Of a stretch of DNA of 64,000 nt, positions 54,779 to 62,739 are shown piece by piece. The position numbers were made by a program, and so were the translations under genes. Where the stretch lies: contig JBFLXA010000005.1 of NCBI GenBank assembly GCA_040757575.1, forward strand, positions 124,001 to 188,000. Direction: 5' to 3'. Source of the DNA: PFJX01 sp040757575 (GTDB lineage Bacteria > Pseudomonadota > Gammaproteobacteria > Burkholderiales > Thiobacillaceae). Position 1 is the first letter of the stretch. Each line of letters opens with the position of its first letter. The notes beneath the pieces were generated by a model that did not search any database, was not told the DNA's origin, and saw only the letters and a list, made by a program, of their open reading frames with translations.

Positions 54779-55540
54779 TCACATCTGCCGGAACAGATGG
54801 GCATAGGTGCGGCTGACGGGGAGCTTCTCCGGGCGGTGCTTCAGGCTCAGGGTGACCTTGCCCAGCAGGTCCTGGTGGGCGCCGGCGATGTGGGCCACGT
54901 TTACCACCGTGCCCCGGTGCACCTGCCAGAAGGCCTGGGGGTCCAGTTGGGCCAGCAGGTCCTTCAGGGAGGTGCGCAGCAGCAGTTCCGCGTCCCGGGT
55001 GATGACGGTGGTGTACTTGTCGGCGGACTGGAAGTAACACACCTCCTCCACCGCCACCAGGCGCACGGTCTGGCCTTCCCGGGCCTTGACCTGGACCTTG
55101 AGCCAACGCAGGGGCTCGGGTTTCGTCGCGCCGGCCAGCAGGCCTTGCAGCCGGGCCAGCAGTGCGTCCGGCGGCGTGGGGGCCTGCTGTTGCTGTTTTT
55201 GCAGGCGTTCCACGCAGCGGGCCAGGCGTTCCTCGGAGACGGGTTTGAGCAGATAGTCCGCTGCCGCCTGGTCGAAGGCCTGCACGGCATGTTCGTCGTA
55301 GGCAGTGACAAAGACCACCCGGCAGCCCGCCGGGGCGGCGGCGGCCACCTCCAGACCCGAAGGCCCCGGCATGCGGATGTCCAGAAAGGCGATGTCCGGC
55401 CGCAGGTGCTCCAGGGCAGCCCGGGCCGCCTCGCCGTCGTGGACCAGGGCGATGATCTCCAGCTCCGGCCAGAGGCGCCCCAGACGCCGCTTCAGGTCTT
55501 CCGCCAGATGGGGTTCGTCTTCGGCAATCAGGGCCTTCAT
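54779..55540 (-). CDS. LytTR-type response regulator
   Basis: 253 residues. Receiver domain with Asp in IAFLDIRMPGPSG and Lys in YLLKPVSEE; Gln-rich linker (QKQQQQAP); C-terminal LytTR DNA-binding domain (about 145-250: VEEVCYFQSADKYTTVIT, FWQVHRGTVVNVAHI, LPVSRTYAHLF). Its ATG overlaps the kinase stop (ATGA). Last gene of the six-gene envelope transport unit. Confidence 0.92.
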   Translation of the reverse strand: MKALIAEDEPHLAEDLKRRLGRLWPELEIIALVHDGEAARAALEHLRPDIAFLDIRMPGPSGLEVAAAAPAGCRVVFVTAYDEHAVQAFDQAAADYLLKPVSEERLARCVERLQKQQQQAPTPPDALLARLQGLLAGATKPEPLRWLKVQVKAREGQTVRLVAVEEVCYFQSADKYTTVITRDAELLLRTSLKDLLAQLDPQAFWQVHRGTVVNVAHIAGAHQDLLGKVTLSLKHRPEKLPVSRTYAHLFRQM

Positions 55541-56526
55541 CGGGGGATCTCCAGCAGGGCGGTGGCGCCGCCGTCGGGGTTGCCGGCCAGGCTGAAACGG
55601 CCCCCATCGCCATAGAGGGCAGCCAGACGGGCCGTCACGTTGGCCAGGCCGGTACCGGGGGAGGGGGTTTCGTGCAGGCCGGCGCCGTCATCCACCACCT
55701 GGATGCGCAGCCGCTGGCCGTCAACCTGAGCCTGGATGTGGACCCGGCCGCCCCCCAGCTTGGGTTCGATGCCGTGGTGGATGGCGTTTTCCACCAGGGG
55801 TTGCAGCAGCATGGGCGGAAAGGGGGTGTGCCGGGCGGCCCCGTCGGCGTCGATGCGCCAGTCCAGACGGGTGCCGAAGCGGATGGCCAGGATCTGGAGG
55901 TAATGTTCCAGCAGGTCCAGTTCGTCCCCCAGGGTGGTGGTTTCGCTGCGGGTCCGGGCCAGGGCCCCCCGCAGCCAGTCGTTCAGCCGGTCAAGCAGGC
56001 GCCGGGCCTGGGCCGGGTCCGTGTCGATGAGGCTGCCTACGTTGGCCAGGGTGTTGAACAGGAAGTGGGGCTCAATCTGGGCCTGCAAGAGTTTCAGGCG
56101 GGCCTCCGCCGCCCGCCGCTCGGTCTCGCTTTGCTGAAGCTGGCGCTGCTTCACCTCGGCGTCCAGGCGCTGCACCCGTTCGCTGAGGTAATAGGTAATG
56201 CCGCCGATGCCGCCGAAGAAAAAGCCGATCAGCACCACCGTCCAGGCCCGGGGGTCATCCCAGCCCCCCAGCCCGGTGAGCCAGGCCCCCAGGGTCACCC
56301 CAAGCAACACGCTGGCGGGAAACACCAGGGCCAGCAGGGGCCAGCGGCGCCAGTCCCGCACCCGCAGCATCACGGCGGTGTTGGCGGCGCAGATGGCCAG
56401 GCCGATGCATTGGGAATACACCCAGTTGATCCAGAACCCATAGCCAAAGCCCACCAGGGTCAACAGGCCGGCAATGGCCGTGTTGAAGGCCAGGGTGGCA
56501 AGCAGGGAGATCAGCCAGAGGCGCAT
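55537..56526 (-). CDS. LytS/YpdA-type sensor histidine kinase
   Basis: About 329 residues. Four transmembrane helices in the first 130 residues, a coiled-coil stretch (LDAEVKQRQLQQSETERRAAE), then the His_kinase domain with EPHFLFNTLANVGSLI and an HATPase with VENAIHHGIEP and GTGLANVTARL. The frame opens with TTG at 56562 inside the upstream gene tail; I prefer the ATG at 56526, where the first helix begins. Cognate of the LytTR regulator. Confidence 0.88.
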   Translation of the reverse strand: MRLWLISLLATLAFNTAIAGLLTLVGFGYGFWINWVYSQCIGLAICAANTAVMLRVRDWRRWPLLALVFPASVLLGVTLGAWLTGLGGWDDPRAWTVVLIGFFFGGIGGITYYLSERVQRLDAEVKQRQLQQSETERRAAEARLKLLQAQIEPHFLFNTLANVGSLIDTDPAQARRLLDRLNDWLRGALARTRSETTTLGDELDLLEHYLQILAIRFGTRLDWRIDADGAARHTPFPPMLLQPLVENAIHHGIEPKLGGGRVHIQAQVDGQRLRIQVVDDGAGLHETPSPGTGLANVTARLAALYGDGGRFSLAGNPDGGATALLEIPR

Positions 56527-56548
56527 GGCGGGATTATCCGGAGCGGGG

Positions 56549-57781
56549 TCAGGGCAGGGCAAGCTTGAGGCCGATGGTCACGCTGCTGCGGTAAAGCCCG
56601 GACAGGGATTGCCGGGCCGTGCCCAGGTTCAGCGCCCCTTGGCCGAACAGGCTGGCCTGGTCGCTGAGGGCGTATTCGCCATAGCCGGCCAGTTCCGTGT
56701 CCTGGTCCGTGAGGCTGCGGGTGAGCATGAGCCGCCAGTAGCCGCCGGTGTCCATGAGGTTGCTTTGCCAGACCAGGTGCAGATAGTCCCGGCCCAGCAG
56801 GGGCAGGGCGTAGCCCAGGGCCAGGCCGGCCAGGGCCGGGGAGGCTGCGGCCCGGTCGAAATAGGCGTCCATCTGCCGGGCGGAGTAGCCGTGGCCATCG
56901 TGGAGCCATTCCAGGTTGAGGGTCTGGCCGTTTTCCAGGGTGTAGGCGGTGCCCAGCAGCAGCGTTGACCGGCGGGGGGAGCGGGCCTCCAGGCGGAAGG
57001 GCTGGCTGGCATCAGATGGGGAGACGAGGGCGTCTGCCCGGGTGGAAGAAGCTGCCTCGGCGTAGAACAGCAGGGCGTCGCTGTAGGTGTAGCGGCCGTG
57101 GAGGCCGGCGAACAGGCCCTGGCCCGGGGTCTTCACCAGGGCCAGGCCGGCGGCCCAGTCCTCGCCCCGCTGCTCCCCGTACAACACCCCGCTGCCCTGC
57201 AAATCGCGGGTGTCGTGGCCATCGTGGCCATCGTGACCATCTCCGACCAGGTAGGCCAGGGCCAGGCTGTGGTCCGTGTCCGGCGTCCAGGACAGCTTCA
57301 CGTCATCCACCCCGGACAGCTCCGCCAGGGGCGTGCTGCGGCCGTTATCGAAGTAGAAGGGACTGGAAGGGGAACGGAACTGGGCCGGCCCCCAGTTCAG
57401 CACCTCCCGGCCGGCTGCCAGGCTCCAGGCCTCCCCCAGGCGCCAGCGCACCTGGCCCTGACTGATATAGGCCTCCTGCCCTGGCTGGCCCCCGGCCGGA
57501 TGGCTGCGGGCAATGAGTAGGGGGCGCAGAGTCAGGCGCAGGCTGTCCGTCTCGGCTTTCAGGTTGAAGCGGGCCTCCGCCACGCTGGTGTGCCCAGGCA
57601 GGCGGGCGAGGGCATTACCCGGGTTCAGGACGCTGTCACCCCGCAGGTCCAGGGCGGTACCGTGGGCGTAGAGGGTGGCGTCCCAGGCAGTGGACATGTT
57701 TCCAGCCTGGGAGGATTTCACAGGACCAGAGAGCAGCGCCAGGGCAGCCAGGCTGACCCAGGCCGGAATAGATGCATTCAC
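56549..57781 (-). CDS. Outer membrane beta-barrel-like protein with a GHD repeat loop
   Basis: 410 residues from a GTG start that overlaps the upstream stop (GTGA). Signal peptide (WVSLAALALLSGPVKSSQA), then alternating amphipathic strands with aromatic girdles (FNLKAETDSLRLTLRPLL, QVRWRLGEAWSLAAGREVLNWGP, LNLEWLHDGHGYSARQMDAYF) and a C-terminal strand ending SSVTIGLKLALP. This is the pattern of a barrel, but the family is not recognised. One loop has three GHD units (DGHDGHDGHDTRD), encoded by imperfect 9-bp repeats, possibly metal-binding. Coupled to the LolA-like gene. Confidence 0.78.
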   Translation of the reverse strand: MNASIPAWVSLAALALLSGPVKSSQAGNMSTAWDATLYAHGTALDLRGDSVLNPGNALARLPGHTSVAEARFNLKAETDSLRLTLRPLLIARSHPAGGQPGQEAYISQGQVRWRLGEAWSLAAGREVLNWGPAQFRSPSSPFYFDNGRSTPLAELSGVDDVKLSWTPDTDHSLALAYLVGDGHDGHDGHDTRDLQGSGVLYGEQRGEDWAAGLALVKTPGQGLFAGLHGRYTYSDALLFYAEAASSTRADALVSPSDASQPFRLEARSPRRSTLLLGTAYTLENGQTLNLEWLHDGHGYSARQMDAYFDRAAASPALAGLALGYALPLLGRDYLHLVWQSNLMDTGGYWRLMLTRSLTDQDTELAGYGEYALSDQASLFGQGALNLGTARQSLSGLYRSSVTIGLKLALP

Positions 57782-58767
57782 TGCATCTGCCCCAGGTCGA
57801 ATTCCGCCGCCGGCAGGGGGCGTACCGATACTGCGCCGTAGTCCATGGTGGTTTCGGCATCCGTAAGGGCATCCCGGATGACCATGCGGCTGACGAAGGG
57901 GCGGGTTTTTCCCTGGTAGGTGATGCGGTTGCCGTAGGTGAAGGTGGCGGTCTTCAGGAGCTTGCCGGACAGGGAGCGGAACTCGGCCTTCAGGCCCACC
58001 TGGCGCTGCCTGGAAACCCAGTAGCGCACCTGGTCGTAGGTGGTGCGCTTGTGCTTTGCCCGCAACTCCAGCAGGTAGCAGGCTTCGCCTTCCAGGTCTG
58101 CCTCGCCGGCCAGGGTGGCGTCGTAGTCCTTGGCATAGTTGGTGGCGGCGATGTCGCCGTTGGACGCCTGGCCGCTCATGCGCTGGCGGGGGGAGATGGG
58201 GATGGGCTTGGACAGGCCGGGTCGGGTGAGCCACATGTTGCGCCCCACCTGGAGCAGTTTTGAACCTTTGAAGCGAGCGGGCTCCAGGGTTTCCGCCACG
58301 CTGGCATCGTCCACGGCGCGCACTTCCAGGCGCTGTTCGTCCGGGGTCTTGTCCCCGTCCCGGGACACCAGGCTGATCTGCCAGACGATGCCCGGCAGGC
58401 CGCCGCCCCGGGCCGTGTCGGCATCCTTGAGCAGGGTCTGGGGGTCGGGGGCGGCCAGGGCGGGGGGGCTGAGCAGGGCGGCCAGGAGCAGGGTGGCCAG
58501 AAGCAGGAGCAGGGTGGGGAGCAGGACAAAGGCACCCTCTCCCCCGGCCCCTCCCCCGCTTGCGGGGGAGGGGAGATAAACCCCCAAGCCGGCCGGCGTT
58601 GCCCCAGCCCCTCCCCCGCAAGCGGGACCAGCCCACAGGGCGCAGGACGCGACGGAGTTGCGGTCCCGAGCGCAGCGAGGGATGGGCCAAAGGCCCACAG
58701 AGGGGTGCGCGGCAGCGCGGGAGAGGGTCAGTTCTTGCAAACCAGACAACATAAAGCACATAACCAT
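57778..58767 (-). CDS. LolA-like outer membrane lipoprotein-sorting protein with repeat insertion in its N-terminus
   Basis: 329 residues from the ATG at 58767, which has GGGAG seven bases upstream. Codons 14-78 fall inside a repeat element (58534-58728), after which a strong signal sequence follows (LLLLLATLLLAALLSPPALA). The mature part resembles the LolA-like family PF17131: WQISLVSRDGDKTPDEQRLEVRA, the KGSKLLQVGRNMWLTRPG segment and KAEFRSLSGKLLKTATF. Such proteins carry lipids or lipoproteins across the periplasm. It lies between an FtsX-like permease and a barrel gene. Whether the displaced signal peptide still works is uncertain. Confidence 0.82.
   Translation of the reverse strand: MVMCFMLSGLQELTLSRAAAHPSVGLWPIPRCARDRNSVASCALWAGPACGGGAGATPAGLGVYLPSPASGGGAGGEGAFVLLPTLLLLLATLLLAALLSPPALAAPDPQTLLKDADTARGGGLPGIVWQISLVSRDGDKTPDEQRLEVRAVDDASVAETLEPARFKGSKLLQVGRNMWLTRPGLSKPIPISPRQRMSGQASNGDIAATNYAKDYDATLAGEADLEGEACYLLELRAKHKRTTYDQVRYWVSRQRQVGLKAEFRSLSGKLLKTATFTYGNRITYQGKTRPFVSRMVIRDALTDAETTMDYGAVSVRPLPAAEFDLGQMQ
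58534..58728. repeat. 195-bp element with 10-bp terminal inverted repeats, in frame in the LolA-like gene
   Basis: ACCCTCTCCC at 58534-58543 and GGGAGAGGGT at 58719-58728 are perfect inverted ends. Inside are a long G/C-rich palindrome (CCCCTCCCCCGC-TT-GCGGGGGAGGGG), a related CCCGC...GCGGG arm, and no open frame of its own. The length is exactly 65 codons and the host frame stays open through it. No clear target duplication. It looks like a MITE- or REP-type dispersed element. Confidence 0.7.
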
Positions 58768-58783
58768 TCTTCTTCTCCCAGGC

Positions 58784-60043
58784 CTAAACATGCCCCAGTG
58801 CATCAATGATGGGTTGCCGGGCGGCCCGGCGGGCGGGCAGCAGGGCGGCGATGGTGCCCACGGCCAGCATCATGGCCAGGGTCAGCCCCATGCGCATGAG
58901 GTCCAGGTCCACCAGCAGGGGCACCGGGCGCACGGAATTGGGGGGCACGTAGGCAATGTCGGCGGCGTTGATGCCCCAGCGCACCCCCAGGGTGATCAGC
59001 ACCCCCACGCCGCAGCCGATCAGGGCCAGGAGCAGGGATTCGGTGGCGAACAGGCGCACCACCCCCAGGCGCTTCAGGCCGATGGCCCGCAGGGTGCCGA
59101 TCTCCCGGGTGCGCTCCACCACGGCCATGCCCATGGAATTGGCCACGCTCATCACCACCACCGTAAGCACTATGGCGAAGATGAAGCCGAAGATCATGTC
59201 GAACATGTCGTGGACCTGGCGGTAGAAGGCGGACAGGTCCACCCAGGTCTTGATCTCCACGTCGTAGCCAGCGGCTTGCAGGGTGTGCAGCAACTTTGCC
59301 GCCAGGGGGCCGGTCTGGTCCACATCGTCCAGCAGCACCGTCAGCCGGTCGGCCCGGCCTTCTGCGTCCAGCAGACTCTGGGCCAGGGCCAGGGGCATGA
59401 AGATGAACTTGTCGTTGGTGCCCGCGTTGCCGGTGTTGAAGCCGCCCCCCACGCTCACATCCAGGGCGTTGGCCTGGCCCGTGAGGGTGTTCACCAGCAG
59501 GGCGGCATCGCCACCGTTCTCCAGGTTCAGCAGCTCCAGCAGGCCCTCGCTCACGTTCACCACTTCCTGCCGCGCCGGGTCCAGTTTCTTGGCGACGAGC
59601 TTGTCGAAGCCGTGTTCGATCTCATAGGCCGTAAGCCCCCCTTCCTGAAGGCGGTCCATGGCCTGGGGCGTGATGCCCTCCGCCAGGAAGATGGTGCTGG
59701 CCCGGCCGTTGCTGGCCAGGCCGGACAAGGCCAGGCGGGGGGTCACCAGTTTTACGTGGTCCGCTGCCTGGATCAGGGCCGTCATGGCGGCCACTTCTTC
59801 CGGGGTGAGCAGGTAGCGTTCCGGGTCCAGCTTGCCCGCCGTGTCCATGCCCCGCTTCTGGATCGTGAGATGCCCCAGCAGTTCGCCGTAGATGGCCTGG
59901 CGGGACAGCCCGTCGTAGACGTTATGGGTGTAGCCGGCAAACAGGCTGATGGCGGCGAAGCCGAAGGCCATGGCCAGCAGGGTGACCAGGGAGCGGTTGC
60001 GGTTGCGGGCCAGGCCCCGCATGGCGAGCTTCGCGGTGTTCAT
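58784..60043 (-). CDS. ABC transporter permease, FtsX/LolE-like
   Basis: 419 residues. One N-terminal transmembrane helix (SLVTLLAMAFGFAAISLFAGY), a large periplasmic domain (about 45-260) and three C-terminal helices with the FtsX signature (VVMSVANSMGMAVVERTREIGTLRAIG). This is the MacB/LolCE arrangement used to move substrates from the inner membrane into the periplasm. Overlaps the ATPase gene by four bases and lies 16 bases before the LolA-like ATG. Confidence 0.9.
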   Translation of the reverse strand: MNTAKLAMRGLARNRNRSLVTLLAMAFGFAAISLFAGYTHNVYDGLSRQAIYGELLGHLTIQKRGMDTAGKLDPERYLLTPEEVAAMTALIQAADHVKLVTPRLALSGLASNGRASTIFLAEGITPQAMDRLQEGGLTAYEIEHGFDKLVAKKLDPARQEVVNVSEGLLELLNLENGGDAALLVNTLTGQANALDVSVGGGFNTGNAGTNDKFIFMPLALAQSLLDAEGRADRLTVLLDDVDQTGPLAAKLLHTLQAAGYDVEIKTWVDLSAFYRQVHDMFDMIFGFIFAIVLTVVVMSVANSMGMAVVERTREIGTLRAIGLKRLGVVRLFATESLLLALIGCGVGVLITLGVRWGINAADIAYVPPNSVRPVPLLVDLDLMRMGLTLAMMLAVGTIAALLPARRAARQPIIDALGHV

Positions 60044-60753
60044 GCCGCCCCCCCGGCCATGCCTTCATCGCTGGCAACCAGGCCATCCCGCAGCAGGATC
60101 TTGCGGTCCACGTGCTCCAGCAGACGGGGGTCGTGGGTGGTGAACACGAAGGTCACCCCCTTGGCCCGGTTCATGTCCCGCATCAGGTCCACGATCATGC
60201 GGCTGTTCTCCGAATCCAGGTTGGCGGTGGGCTCGTCGGCAATCACCAGCCGGGGCTCAATGACCAGCGCCCGGGCAATGGCCACCCGCTGGCGCTGGCC
60301 GCCGGATAGCTTGTCCGGCCGGGCGCCGGCAAAGCGTTCCAGGCCCACGTCCGCCAGGGCAGCCACCGCCCGGCGGCGGGCCTCGGCTTCCGTCATGCCG
60401 CGAATCTGCAAAGGCAGCATCACGTTCTCCAGAGCGGAAATCACCGGCACCAGGTTGAAGCTCTGGAACACGAAGCCGATGCGACTGCCGCGAAAGCGGG
60501 TGAGGGCGTCATCGTCCAGCGCTCCCGTGTCCTGGCCGTCGAAATGGACCGCACCGGCACTGGGGGCATCGATGAGCCCCACCAGATGCATCAGGGTGGA
60601 CTTGCCGCTGCCGGAAGGCCCCCACACCGCCAGAAACTCCCCGGCATGAATCTCCAGGGACACCCCCGCCAGGGCCACCACTTCCGTGGCCCCCAGGGCA
60701 AACCGGCGCTGCACCCCCTGGAGGGCGAGGAGGGGCGCGGCGGCCTCAGCCAT
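60040..60753 (-). CDS. ABC transporter ATPase, LolD/MacB type
   Basis: 237 residues. Walker A GPSGSGKSTL, Q-loop FQSFNLVPV, signature LSGGQRQRVAIARAL, Walker B LVIADEPTANLD and H-loop TTHDP. LolD group ATPases pair with FtsX-like permeases, as here. First gene of the unit ATPase-permease-LolA-like-barrel-kinase-regulator. The bases before its ATG are pyrimidine-rich, so the ribosome binding site is poor. Confidence 0.93.
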   Translation of the reverse strand: MAEAAAPLLALQGVQRRFALGATEVVALAGVSLEIHAGEFLAVWGPSGSGKSTLMHLVGLIDAPSAGAVHFDGQDTGALDDDALTRFRGSRIGFVFQSFNLVPVISALENVMLPLQIRGMTEAEARRRAVAALADVGLERFAGARPDKLSGGQRQRVAIARALVIEPRLVIADEPTANLDSENSRMIVDLMRDMNRAKGVTFVFTTHDPRLLEHVDRKILLRDGLVASDEGMAGGAA

Positions 60754-61058
60754 GGCAGGAGGGTGCCGTCAGGCCGGCACAGGCTAAGAACGCAAACGGG
60801 TATATGGGTAGAAGCACGGCAGATCCCCAGGTGATGAATCGGGGGTGAGCATCCCTTCCAGGGGCTGGGCGGGCCAAGGGGCGTGCGACGAAGGCGGGGA
60901 AATGGGGAGCGAACTGCGGGAAACGGGGGTGAGTGGGGTGTGATTTGAGCGCTGATGCTGGCAGTGAAGAACCTGTTACGGTTATAGGTAGCTTGAGGCG
61001 TGGCAGTCACCTGCCAAGGTAGTTCCCTGCTTGGCGAAGAAATGTTGCTCATTGGGGT
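60754..61058. other. 305-bp gap without a supported gene
   Basis: Between the ABC ATPase gene and the Fic gene, both on the minus strand. It should hold the promoter of the six-gene ABC unit. TATACC on the minus strand near 60803-60808 is a possible -10 but no convincing -35 was found. No hairpin with T-tract was seen after the Fic gene. Confidence 0.35.
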
Positions 61059-62171
61059 TCATGGCTTATTCCCTGATGAGTTCGGCTGGGTAGGCGTAGC
61101 TTGCCCGATAGGTTGCGGTATCTGTTCACCCGTCAGTTCCCACTTGGCAGCGCGGCCTTTGCCTGTTGGTGTGATCAGCCCCTCGGTTTTCATGGCACGC
61201 AAGACGACGCGCACCATGTCGCGGCTGATGCCGGGGCAGGCTTCTTCGATTTCAGAAATCGAAAACGGCAGATTTCTCTTGAGGATTTCGGCGCGCACAC
61301 GGTCGCCCTTGGCGCCACGCCCATGTGAGAGGGTGCCCACACGTTCCTCGAATTCCTTGTAGGCCCGCAGCAGTGCCCCCCAGAAGTAGTCGAGCCATGG
61401 GGCAATGTTGTGCTCACCCTCATGCCAGCCTTGGGAGCTGGCCTCCAGCGTTTCGTAGTAGCTCTCTTTCGACTCTTCGAAGATGCGCTCCAGACTGATG
61501 AAGCGGCCTACCGCGTAGTCGAAGTGATAGAGCAATTGCAGGGTCAGCAGCCGCGCCATGCGGCCGTTGCCATCCGGGAAGGGGTGGATGCAGAGGAAAT
61601 CGAGGATGACCAGCGGAACCAGTACAAGCGGGTCGGCCAGATGTTGATCCAGAGCCGTGCGGTAACGCGTAATCAGGTCGGTCATCGCCATTGGCGTAAG
61701 GTGCGCTGCAACCGGCCGGAAGCGGATGCGCGAGCTGCCGTCGGGGTGGCGCTCGACGATGTCGTTGTTGGCGGCTTTCCAGTGCCCGCCCGGCTGTGGC
61801 ATGTAGCGATACAGAATGCCGTGGAGTTGCAGAACAGTGCCCTCCGAAAAGGGCATCTGCTCACCGCTTTCGTGGATCAGGCCCAGCGCGTCACGGTAGC
61901 CGGCCACTTCTTGCTCAGATCTGCTCTTAGGTGAGGCGTTCTTGAGTACCAGGGACTTGAGGCGGGTGGCAGCCACCACCACACCTTCGAGGCGATTTGA
62001 GGATTCGGCCGACTCGACAACTGCCACTTGGCGAAGATCGCTCAACACCTCGGGAGACTGCGCGACAAAGAGTTGCTGCTTGCCCCGATACTCGCCCAGA
62101 GCGCGCAGCGTCGCCAGTTGCTGGGCATCAAAACGCAGCTTGGCGAGGTAGTCGGGCAAGAGTGAGTGCAT
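61059..62171 (-). CDS. Fic-domain protein (AMPylator family) with N-terminal inhibitory motif
   Basis: 370 residues. The catalytic loop is HPFPDGNGRMAR, a full HPFx(D/E)GNGRxxR motif with the active His. An inhibitory helix is present near residues 55-62 (SSNRLEG, the S/TxxxE(G/N) pattern), so it is a self-inhibited class II Fic. A winged-helix-like C-terminal region (ISEIEEACPGISRDMVRVVLRAMKTEGLI) may bind DNA or a target. Such proteins transfer AMP to target hydroxyls. No partner toxin-antitoxin gene is adjacent. Slightly lower GC than its neighbours. Confidence 0.92.
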   Translation of the reverse strand: MHSLLPDYLAKLRFDAQQLATLRALGEYRGKQQLFVAQSPEVLSDLRQVAVVESAESSNRLEGVVVAATRLKSLVLKNASPKSRSEQEVAGYRDALGLIHESGEQMPFSEGTVLQLHGILYRYMPQPGGHWKAANNDIVERHPDGSSRIRFRPVAAHLTPMAMTDLITRYRTALDQHLADPLVLVPLVILDFLCIHPFPDGNGRMARLLTLQLLYHFDYAVGRFISLERIFEESKESYYETLEASSQGWHEGEHNIAPWLDYFWGALLRAYKEFEERVGTLSHGRGAKGDRVRAEILKRNLPFSISEIEEACPGISRDMVRVVLRAMKTEGLITPTGKGRAAKWELTGEQIPQPIGQATPTQPNSSGNKP

Positions 62172-62438
62172 GAGTGATCTTAGCGGTGGCGAATGGGGTA
62201 ATCGTATTCCTGATCGGGGTAAAGTGCCGCTCTATTACCCCTATAAATCATTCGCTACCCTATTTTGCAGATCTTGGCTTCGTGTTCGTTCTGTCGTGTG
62301 AAGCAGGCGCTAGCAATCAACCTGAGCATGCCGTAACAGCAAAGCAAACTGCCCTAAAAGCGGAGATTGGCCGTTGCTGGAAAGCGGGGGGTAGACGCGC
62401 CAGGTAAGCGCTGGTGCCGAATACCCATACTTACGCCT

Positions 62439-62720
62439 TCACCTCATCATCGCCACCACAAACACCACCAGCATGACGACCGTCGGGGCGATGCTGACCC
62501 CGGTGGCCCAGGCCATTTCGCCAGCTCGCAGCAGATAAATCCCCGTGCCGATGCCCGCTGTGCCCAGCAGGCCGAAGCCCAGCATCCAGAGCTTGAGGAG
62601 GCGGATTTCCGGGGGTTTGGCGTTGGCGCCCATGCCCATCAGGAAGGTGAGGGCGGTGAGGGTGGCCAGGACGGTGCAGGCCATGGCGGCCAGGGCGGCG
62701 ATGAACAGCAGGGTCTTCAT
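62439..62720 (-). CDS. Small three-helix membrane protein, unknown
   Basis: 93 residues with about three transmembrane helices (LLFIAALAAMACTVLATLTALTFLMGMG, LLKLWMLGFGLLGTAGIGTGIYLL, VSIAPTVVMLVVFVVAMM). No recognised family. It follows the window-edge gene on the same strand at 19 bp, so the two are likely co-transcribed. AAGGAGCCG precedes the ATG. Confidence 0.65.
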   Translation of the reverse strand: MKTLLFIAALAAMACTVLATLTALTFLMGMGANAKPPEIRLLKLWMLGFGLLGTAGIGTGIYLLRAGEMAWATGVSIAPTVVMLVVFVVAMMR

Positions 62721-62739
62721 GGTCTCGGCTCCTTGGCGG

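Noticed and set aside
56549..58759. A single 736-residue protein spanning the barrel and LolA-like genes
   Set aside because: The upper part is out of frame with the LolA-like gene, which has its own motifs; the barrel gene starts at an overlapping GTG.
62172..62438. Possible gene or RNA upstream of the Fic gene
   Set aside because: The 77-codon plus-strand frame has no recognisable features or ribosome binding site; the region probably carries the Fic promoter only.
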